Below, one piece after another: positions 56,130 through 64,000 of a DNA stretch of 64,000 bases. Source of the stretch: Nectonema munidae (lineage: Eukaryota > Nematomorpha > Nectonematoida > Nectonematidae); contig JAUIRK010000292.1 in assembly GCA_030549495.1 (NCBI GenBank), forward strand, positions 927,001 through 991,000. Direction: 5' to 3'. The number at the start of each line of letters is the position of its first letter. Position 1 is the first letter of the stretch. The notes beneath the pieces were generated by a model that was not told the DNA's origin, did not search any database, and saw only the letters and a list, made by a program, of their open reading frames with translations. The translations under genes and the position numbers were made by a program.

Positions 56130-57340
56130 TTAATAAATTTTTATAAATATTTTTGATGTTACATATATATTTCAACTATGCTGAATTCAGTGGTGATGTC
56201 CATTTTTTATCAAAATCAATCAAACCTGTCAAAAAATTGATTTATATTTGACAGTTCATCTCAAAAAGGAACTTTTTATTTAAATAATTATATAAAGTTT
56301 TTTACGCATGTATACCCATTTTCAAATATGCTGAATTCAGTGGTGATATTCATTTTTTATGAAAATCAATCAAACCTGTCAAAAAATTGATCTAAATGTG
56401 ACAACTCGTCTCAAAAAGGAACTTTTTATCTAAATAAGTATATAAAGTTTTTTACACATGTATACCCATTTTCAAATATGCTGAATTCTTTGGTGATATT
56501 CATTTTTTATGAAAATCAATCAAACCTGTCAAAAAATTGATCTAAATGTGACAGCTCATCTCAAAAAGGAACTTTTTATCTAAATAAGTTTATAAAGTTT
56601 TTTGCACATGTATACCCATTTTCAAATATGCTGAATTCAGTGGTGATATTCATTTTTTATGAAAATCAATCAAACCTGTCACAAAATTGATCTAAAAGTG
56701 ACAACTCATCTCAAAAAGAACTTTTTATCTAGATAAGTATATAAAGTTTTTTACAAATGTATACCCATTTTCAAATATGCTGAATTCAGTGGTGATATTC
56801 ATTTTTTTTATAAAAATCAATTAAAGTTATCAAAGCATTGATTTATATATGACAGCTCATCTTAAAAAGAAACTTTTTATCTAAGTAATAATATAAAGTT
56901 TTTTACACATATATACCCATTTTTAAGCATGCGTAATTCAGTGGTGATATTCATTTTTTTATAAAAATCAATCAAAACTGTCAAAAAATTTATTTATCCC
57001 AAAAAGAAAGGATCATGCACGGTTTTTTGAATTAGAGAATTACGTTTAATAGAAAGTATAGGGAGGTGATGAAGTTTACCGTGCATGGCATTTTACACAC
57101 ATATACCCATTTTCAAGTAGGCTGTGTTTACTGGTTATATTCCTTTTTTTTTTATAAATATTAGTCAAACCTGACAAAATAATTTAAATATGACAGCCCA
57201 TGTCAAAATTAAAATTTTAATTCTTTTAAAGTTTTTTTTATACATTTCAAGTATGCAGAATTTAATGGTGATGTTCATTTTTTATGAAATCAATAAAACC
57301 TGTCAAAAAATCGATTAAACCTGTAAATCAATGTCAAATA
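56130..57340 (+). repeat. Tandem array A, 150-bp unit, about 7-8 copies
   Basis: The block TATACCCATTTTCAAATATG recurs at 56311, 56461, 56611, 56760 and 56912 (slightly changed), with degenerate copies near 56161 and 57112. Each is followed by CTGAATTCAGTGGTGATATT and, later in the unit, ATCAATCAAACCTGTCAAAA. Spacing is 149-152 bp in the middle; the later copies are degenerate and one carries an extra 50 bp or so with an inverted repeat. Confidence 0.95.
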
Positions 57341-58329
57341 TATAAACATAAAAATAACTTCTACTTGCAGTTTTCTCTGGTAATTATTTTCTTAATTTAT
57401 TTAATAAACCAACTTTAGGTGTTTAATTCACTCAAAATATTTCATTCTACAGTAACTTATGTAACTCGATAGGATCTCCATCTTTTTGGCTACAAATTCA
57501 TTATCGGCTCGTAGTCTCTACGTCATATTATAATTTACAGTATGTAATTTTGGTATTCATTCTATGATGATCCTTTCTTGGTAGCTCTTTTTTCATTAGA
57601 AATTTATATTCTTCAATGTGTGTTCGAAAATTTTTTTATAAGGATAAAATTCCTTTTTTCCTCTCAGGCCTGAATATTTGTCAACCAATCTCATTTCAAA
57701 GGTTTTTTTTTGATGAATCATTCGTGATGTTGATTGTTCAATTACAAAAAGTTGTCAACGTTCTTTATCTAAAAAATTACTTCTTTGACACAAAAGGAAA
57801 AAGATGGACAAATTCAATTTAAATTAAAAATATCTTGATATTGACTAAATTCTCACATATTGGCATCTGTACCATTTTTGATAAATCTGACCTATTCTAA
57901 ATTTTCAGATTTCCTACACATCTTAGCTAAATGTTAAATGTAATCCTAGACGATAGGCTATAGAATTAAATATTTTTCATTTGTAAAAAAGGAACTTCTT
58001 TTTTACAGTCAAAATCTTTTTTGAAGTATATAATTAAACCACTTCCTAGTTCATTAGAACATGGTAGATCTTCCATTTAGTAAAGATACATATTTTTTTT
58101 TAATTATTTGTTTTGATCACATGTTCTCTTTTCAATTAGTTTTCAACTTGGTTCCTTCTCTCATACAAATTTTCAAAAGATTTTATAATACGTTTTATTT
58201 TTTTTAATAAATATTTCATACTCAAGATGATTGTAGAAAGTATTATAAGCCAAAATATACAAAAAAAAAGTATATTTTTACTATATACCTAATATGTAGC
58301 CATTTTTTGAAATTTTTTTACAGAACTGA

Positions 58330-59860
58330 TTTTCAGGCATACATTACTAATTCAATTGCCACTTCGAGATATTTTTTAACCGTATTATCCAAAATCCAGT
58401 ACAGAAATAAAATAAGCATAGTCGATTTAGTATAAAATAGATATTTTATTTTTTTGAAAATATTTTTGAAGACAGTATCTAGAAGTAAACCGCAAATCTG
58501 ATTCAAGCTTTCAGATACTTTAAAACCATAAATGCCAAACCTGAGTCCAAAAATGAAACCAGCATCTTCCATTTGGCATAAAAACAGATATTTTATTTAA
58601 ATTTCAAAAATATTTCTGTAGACATTAGATGTAAATCGAAAATTTGATTGACACTTTCAGACATTTAAAATCCTCTAAATGCAAAAAATGATTTCAGAAA
58701 TAAAAATTATCATGGTCGAATTGGTATAAAAACATATATTTCATGTAAAATTAGAGAGAATATTTTGGGATATAGTTTTCAGACATAAACTGCAAATTTG
58801 ATTGACACTAGCATTAAAACCTCTAAATGCGAAAACTGTGTTCAGAAATGAAATCATCATGATCTATTTGCTATTAAAACAAATTTTAGAACTAAACGCA
58901 AATTTAATTGATACTTATAGGTATTTTCAAATTCAAACTGCAAAAATTAAGTCCATAAATGAAACTAGCATGGTTGATTTGGTATAAAAACATATATTTA
59001 ATTGTAAAATTTGAATGAATGTTTTTGTAGACAATTTTTAGAAATAAACTGCAAATTTGATTAACACTTATAGGTATTTTCACATCCTAAATGTAAAAAA
59101 TTAGTTCAGAAATGAAAACAGCATGATTGATTTGCTATAAAAACATATATTTCAAGAGAATATTTTTGGAGACAATTTTCAGAAGTAAACCGCAAATTTG
59201 ATTTATACTTATAGGTATTTTCAAATCCTAAATGTAAAAAATGAGTTCAAAAATGAAAACAGCATGATCGATTTGGTATAAAAACAAATATTTCATGTAA
59301 AATTGAGAGAATATTTTTGGAGATAGCTTTTAGAAGTAAACCGCAAATTTTGACTGATATTTTAAAACCTCTAAATGTGAAAAATGAGTTCAGAAATGAA
59401 AACAGCATGGTTGATTTGGTATAAAACATATATTTCATTGTAAAATTTGAATGAATGTTTTTGGAGACAATTTTTAGAAGTAAACCGCAAATTTGATTAA
59501 CACTTAAGTTTTCAAGAAAAATTGGGGAGAAAAGAAAGGGGGTTTAAAATATTTGGAAAAGAGAGGGTAATTTATTAGGTATTTTCAGATCCTAAACGCA
59601 AAAAATGAGTCCAGAAATGTAACCAGCATGGCCGATTTAGTATAACGCATATATTTTATGTAAAATGTGAAGGAATGTTTTTGGAGACAATTTTCAGAAG
59701 TAAACCGCAAATTTGATTACTACTTATAGGTATTTTCAAATCCTAAATGTAAAAGATGAGTCCAGAAATGAAAACAGCATGACCGATTTAGTATAAAAAC
59801 ATATATTTTATGTAAAATTTGAAGGTATATTTTATTAGATATATTTTTGATCAATCAAAA
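58330..59860 (+). repeat. Tandem array B, period about 140-155 bp, about 9-10 copies
   Basis: The block GTAAACCGCAAATTTGATT (and variants) recurs near 58488, 58630, 58787, 58890, 59046, 59184, 59336, 59478 and 59700. Between copies are AGAAATGAAAACAGCATG and GATTTGGTATAAAAACATAT. One unit is interrupted near 59510-59575 by a purine-rich insert with GAAAGGGGG. It is not related to array A by eye. The spacer 57341-58330 is AT-rich, with nothing recognised. Confidence 0.92.
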
Positions 59861-60568
59861 TTTTGATTGACATTTTCTAAAAAGTAGCCATGATTATTGA
59901 AAAAATTAAATATATAAAGTGTTATGCGTTCCAAACTGTATATAATTATAAATTTTCAGGGTATTACATAATATAGATCCTATGTTATAAGGTTAAGTAC
60001 AGATAATGTCAAAATTTTGCTGAAAAATTTTAATTTTTGATTTTGATTGACAGTTTTGAACATGAAGGGGTCATTCAACTACCATAAAAATGGTTTCAAA
60101 AGATCCAGCTAGCGATTTTAGGAGAAGTCACCAAATTTGAAGGGATATGATTCAGCCAATTTTCAACAATTAATTTTTTAGTGAAGGGGGGGGGGCGTTT
60201 TACGCCCCCCAGCACTAATAGGGTTAAGTCCCTTATAATACAAATTCTTGAATTATTCTAATTGTTAACCGGTTCATAAAGATTAAAAAATTTAAGCGCA
60301 TCATTATGAGAAAAGACTTTTTGTGGCGCATGCCCCATAAAAAGTTGGGCACCCTTTGACTCTATGCCCTAAAATGCTCTTGGAGAGTAAAGCATTTTCT
60401 TTAAATATTCAAATAGAGAAATGAAATAAAAGATATATCTAAAAGTACTCTTACATAAACTTTGACCTAAGAGAAGATTATCTAATTCATGAATTTTCTT
60501 TGATAATAATAATAATACAAAAATCACTTCTCATATATATAAGAGAGTATGTATATAAGTGGTAATTA

Positions 60569-61093
60569 CCGTATATTTCGGTGTATAGGTGGACCTACAG
60601 AAAAGTCGACCCCCCCTCAAAATCTAAGGCAAATTTTTAGATTAAGTTAATATTTTGGGCATACGTTGCCCTATAATATGTACCCTTTAAAAAAGAAACG
60701 TAGTAAAGTCATTTAAAAATATACGGTATCTCTAATGTAATGGATAGCACAGAGGGTGATCTGTTGGATAAGGCTGAAGATCAAGCCAAAGTTGATTCAC
60801 CAGAAGCGGACTGGGATCCTTATGATGAAATTGTGAATGAAGATTCGTTTGAAGAACTTTTTGTATCAGATGATACCTTTGCCAAATATGATCAATTTTA
60901 ACAGGTAAATGTGTATACTTTTTATTTAAATTTTATTTTAGCAAGAAATAATACAGCCTGGGTTTACTCCTTAGTATCTACATCAGTAGTTTGATTAGGT
61001 TTGCAATTTTTGTTGATATTATATAAGACTATCTATGCAATTCTGTGATGATTTTTAAGGATTAAAAGGCTCCGTATACACCGATATATATAG
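60569..61093 (+). mobile_element. pogo/Tigger-type short element with an acidic ORF remnant
   Basis: The ends are TACCGTATATTTCGGTGTATA (60567) and, in reverse complement, TACTATATATATCGGTGTATA (61095), counting the bordering TA of a mariner/pogo target site. Inside, 60739-60900 (plus) encodes an acidic peptide starting MDSTEGDLLDKAEDQ, with EDSFEELFVSDDTF before a stop. Acidic C-terminal tails of this kind are usual in pogo/Tigger transposases. The catalytic domain is missing. Confidence 0.7.
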
Positions 61094-61469
61094 TATATCT
61101 AAAAATGGTGAAGCATTTTAGCGAGACAATTGAATTTCATGGTTTACTTACATGATGAAATTACATTTTAAAAAAGGATTAATTATATATACATTCTTAT
61201 GCTCATATTCATTTCTTGACATTAAGAAAGCTTTTTATTTCTTCCAATGGGAGAATATTGCTTTGAACTCTAAGTATTACAAATTTAGAATTCACTTGTC
61301 CAATTCATAACATAAGTTTAGATACGAACTATCGACATAACTCACTTATAGACGGATAGTTCCTTTTTTTTTAGAACAAATGAGTGAATTAAAGTGCCAA
61401 TAATACATATATTATATAGAGTTAATGAGTAAAAGTCAAATAGTAACTGATTTGAAACTTTTTTTGCGA

Positions 61470-61620
61470 TGCTTTTGGGTATTGAATCAATCAAGTTGCT
61501 CCGGGTTCGATTCTCGATCGTGACTCCTTACCATCTATCTGTCCAGCTATGGAAGATTATTCTTCTCTTGAAAGCGATACCGCCAAATAAAAATCTCAGA
61601 TCCTTATTTCCACATCGACG
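61470..61620 (+). repeat. Possible tRNA-derived SINE of a different family
   Basis: GCTCCGGGTTCGATTCTCGA at about 61497 contains a pol III B-box-like GGTTCGATTC. It is followed by a CTATCTGTCCAGC body unlike the other SINEs. An A box is not clear. Single copy in the window, so tentative. Confidence 0.4.
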
Positions 61621-61942
61621 AACATATATAATATATAAATAGCCTTCCCTCGCTATATCGCGCTTTCACTGTATCCCTGTTTTTTTAACATAAATTTCGT
61701 ATTTTTATTTCTCTGAAGCGAATTTTTATAGAGATGTTTAGTATGATAGAAATTCTTAAATTTTCATCTTTTAAATTATTGCTGTGTAATAAGTGTTTTC
61801 ACAAGTTACAATTATCCTTGAGCATCACTGGATCTTTCGCATGTAACGTAATTGTTATCTTTTCGCGTCTTTCTGTTCTTTCAATAAAGTTTATTTCCAC
61901 TACACCTTAAACCATAATATACTGGTAAAGCAATCATTTGCA

Positions 61943-62392
61943 CTGGCGGATTTAAAGGTGGCCGGTACCTGCGTACCTCCCCCCCCCACCCTTTAAAATT
62001 GCATTGCCAATTGCTTGAAAATTTTTCTTGATCTAATTCTTTTCGTAGAACTCAAATATTATGATGATTTCTGCAACTCGTTTTTTAGATTCAATCTTTC
62101 TCTAAAGTGAGAAGCCGTAAAAAGTTTTTTATGTTTCAATCGTAGTTAAGTGTATATTACTTATTAATTTTATATTATCCAATTTTTTTTTATAAATTTA
62201 TTATTTAAACACATCAAGTTTTACCACATCAATTCACTTCGCAGTTCAATGAATGAGGATCTTTTTAATGCTCTCATTCTTCTTTTTGTTTTAAAAATTT
62301 TGATAAAGCTTAAATTTATATGCTTGGAATTTGAGTTCTAGTTTAGTAAAATCCGCTCTGCCCCCTAATATCAATTTCTAGATTCGCCCCTG
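61943..62392. mobile_element. MITE with GGCGGATT-type ends
   Basis: The left end CACTGGCGGATTTAAAGG and right end, reverse-complemented CAGGGGCGAATCTAGAAATT, resemble the 54555 MITE ends. Internal C-run (61980-61989) and CCGCTCTGCCCCC near the right end are also typical of this group. No target duplication is left. Confidence 0.65.
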
Positions 62393-62472
62393 ATTTATTA
62401 TCCTAGGAATAAAATTCTTACTCTAGTGTGTTATCAAAAGTTTCAAAATTTTTTATTTTTTTAAAGCCTTAC

Positions 62473-62958
62473 GATGTCACCCAAACATGCTAGAGCTTCT
62501 AGCTTCTAAATCTTCTGATAGCAAAACTAAGCGCTAGAAGAAGATGCTTAGAATTGCAGAAAAGATGAAACTTCTTGACATGCCAAAAGAAGGGATAACT
62601 TATTATGGCATCAAGAAATCTTCAGTTCGTTATATCAAGAAAAATGAGAGGAAAATGAGGAAGACAGTAAATTTAACGTTTAATGAAATAGCGAAGTGTG
62701 TAGTAACTACTGTCAATAAGACCATTGTGAGAAAGGAATCTGCGTTGGCCGTATGAATTGCTTATTGTATGAAGACAACTTTACTGCTGATACACCCGAC
62801 CATTATAACATTTGCGACAGCGATGCGGAAGAAATCGACGATATAGAACCAGTTACATCCGCAATTTATCATGGAGAAAACCCTCATCCGTGCCAGTAAA
62901 GGCTGGTTTGATAAATTCCAAAAACGTTACTCTGATAACTTCTACGTTATCTTTTAGT
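62473..62958 (+). pseudogene. pogo/Tigger transposase N-terminal fragment (HTH region)
   Basis: Starts MSPKHARASS near 62473. The frame 62544-62756 then encodes RIAEKMKLLDMPKEGITYYG, IKKSSVRYIKKNE and VVTTVNKTIVRKESALAV, matching the psq-type HTH of TIGD/CENP-B-like transposases (KLLDML-EG---V---YGI--SSVRYIKK-E). Further on, ICDSDAEEIDDIEPV and, in another frame, RASKGWFDKFQKR (CENPB-type second HTH) appear. Some spacing is deleted and several frames are used. It may have belonged with an element like the one at 60569-61093. Confidence 0.8.
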
Positions 62959-63263
62959 CTTATAAAGCATAAAGATCTATTTTGGGATCTTTCAGATTGT
63001 TACTATTTCATTTAAATACTTTGCAATCGCAATAACTTTTTTAGTGGAAATGTACTTTTAATTTTTAGCCTCAAGATTTTTATTGCTTACATTTTTTAAC
63101 CAAGATTAAAAAATAATTGATTCCCGATAAACTTGAAACTGATCATCTTGTACGTAAATTCCCATGAAATCGTGGAAAAATAAAAACGATAAAAATTCAG
63201 AAGGACAAAATAGAATTGAATTGATATTTTCTATACTCGTTGGTGTTCTCCATTGCTTTATTG

Positions 63264-63406
63264 CGGGGCGTGAGTAGGGTTGGTTAAAACTTGGATTCGA
63301 CAACTCATGGTCTTGGGTTCGATCCCGCAGCAAGCCTGCTTTCCCTATAGTTCGATAAAACAAGCGGCGCAATTGTGCCTTCTCGATGAAAACACCCCAC
63401 GGCACC
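63264..63406 (+). repeat. tRNA-derived SINE (copy 3)
   Basis: Starts GGGGCGTGAGTAGGGTTGG, then GATTCGACAACTCATGGTCT, B box GGTTCGATCCC and the body CAAGCCTGCTTTCCCTATAG, ending with GCGCAATTGTGCCTTCTCG and ACACCCCACGGCACC. It is the only copy on the plus strand and includes the most 3' body sequence. It is followed directly by a TTTACAT-type microsatellite, perhaps its evolved tail. Confidence 0.85.
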
Positions 63407-63520
63407 TTTACATTTATACTTACATTATACTACACTACATTATACTTACATTTATTTACATTTACATTATTATTTATTTACATTTACATTTATTATATTT
63501 ACATTTATACTTACCTTTAT
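63407..63520 (+). repeat. Microsatellite of TTTACAT / TTATACTTACA words
   Basis: About 115 bp of variably spaced TTTACAT, ATTTATACTTACA and TATTTA words directly after the SINE. It probably grew from the SINE 3' tail. Confidence 0.75.
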
Positions 63521-64000
63521 ACGGATAATAATAGTAATTAAGTTCTAGAAAAATGTGTGGCATCGGGAAAGTTTAACGTTTTACTTTGGCGATTTAATCA
63601 GTGTACATGTGTTAGGCGTTGTGCTATATTCCACAAAGTTAGATTTGATTTATGCTCACATTTTTAAATTTCGCTTCAAGTTTTTCTTTTGCGATTCCTT
63701 GCTTCAATCAAGATTTTCAATAAAACTTCCAAACGCTTAAAAATAAATAACACATGTTTACAAAGTGAATGAGTGAATTTAGTTAAAGATAAAAATAGAA
63801 ATGATAAAATCATTGGCTTTGTACGCATGATCAAAATAAAATGTATTTGCATTTCCAAACTAAAATTGTTTCAAATTGTTTTAGTTTTTATAGTTGGCTT
63901 TATCGTTGCTAAATCGCTTAGGACTCTGAGACAAACAAAAACATTTTTCGACCACTTTAAGACTCTGAAAATTTTGTTCAAGTTTTTAACATTATTTATA
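63521..64000. other. Unannotated right edge
   Basis: AT-rich, with no recognisable gene. Short open frames at 63555-63858 have no family match. Confidence 0.5.

Larger units (their letters stand above)
56049..60223. mobile_element. Non-autonomous piggyBac-like element (4,175 bp) built of two tandem arrays
   Basis: Perfect 16-bp inverted ends CCCTATTAGTGCTGGG are bordered by TTAA at 56045-56048 and 60224-60227, as for piggyBac. A second inverted block (GCGTAAA with a long C or G run) lies just inside each end; at the left it is pushed in by an extra 30 bp or so. There is no transposase. The interior is dominated by a 150-bp tandem array (56130-57340) and a second array with a period of about 140-155 bp (58330-59860). 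It inserted into an older hAT MITE. Kolobok elements also use TTAA, but their ends differ. Confidence 0.88.
55776..60360. mobile_element. hAT-type MITE split by the TTAA element
   Basis: The left part 55776-56044 begins CAGGGATGGCCAACCAATGGCGC. The right part 60228-60360, reverse-complemented, begins CAAAGGGTGCCCAACTTTTT and has GCGCCACAAAAAG. These are matching hAT-type ends of one element, about 400 bp without the insertion, now separated by the 4.2-kb TTAA element. Possible aged target duplication TCAATGCC / TCTATGCC (7 of 8). Confidence 0.7.

Noticed and set aside
56130-59860. CRISPR-like array
   Set aside because: Units are about 150 bp, near-identical throughout with no unique spacers, and in a eukaryotic context.
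1-64000. LTR retrotransposon, retrovirus-like or Polinton-like fossil
   Set aside because: No paired long terminal repeats, primer-binding site, protease/integrase or capsid-type signature was seen; the reverse-transcriptase remnants are LINE- and Penelope-type.

Overview
The window reads as nuclear DNA from an AT-rich invertebrate animal. One split host gene with GT-AG introns occupies about two thirds of it, and the rest is a dense collection of animal-type repeats: piggyBac, hAT, pogo/Tigger, a jockey-like LINE, a Penelope-like element and tRNA-derived SINEs. There are no bacterial-style operons, rRNA genes or CRISPR arrays. I cannot name the phylum. The host protein is recognisable but fast-evolving, and the spacers are very AT-rich.

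Positions 943-42975 (+) hold the middle and 3' part of MED12, the Mediator kinase-module subunit 12 (kohtalo in Drosophila). I place 29 exons, about 1,860 codons, running from just before the LCEWAV domain to the stop codon; the 5' end lies left of the window. Reading phases join at every junction, although one 55-nt exon is tentative. Introns fall into two classes: a tight group of about 52-60 nt and a group of 0.7-6 kb filled with mobile elements. These large introns carry a decayed Penelope-like element (7.6-9.1 kb), a hAT-like transposase ORF (17.3-18.6 kb), a decayed piggyBac with a complete 1.8-kb hAT inside it (21.5-24.8 kb), a nearly intact piggyBac with its own 45-nt intron (32.3-35.5 kb), a hAT MITE, SINEs and a block of almost pure A/T (3.9-4.4 kb).

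Downstream of MED12 (43-64 kb) the sequence is gene-poor. It contains a 5'-truncated LINE (43.25-44.28 kb), the terminal exon of an unidentified multi-pass membrane protein on the minus strand (45.36-45.80 kb, strongly GC-rich at third codon positions, tail-to-tail with MED12), a second piggyBac with a SINE inside it (47.4-50.5 kb), a short exon-like reading frame interrupted by a 695-bp hAT (53.1-53.9 kb), several MITEs, a 4.2-kb element with TTAA target sites and two large internal tandem arrays (56.05-60.22 kb), and pogo/Tigger fragments (60.6-62.96 kb).

The features most worth a second look are the TTAA element built around two minisatellites, the 3' tail shared by a LINE and a SINE-like family with conserved hairpins, the GC-rich membrane-protein exon, and the hAT insertion in an exon-like frame. 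I see no clearly new multi-gene system and no clear viral or LTR-type fossil.
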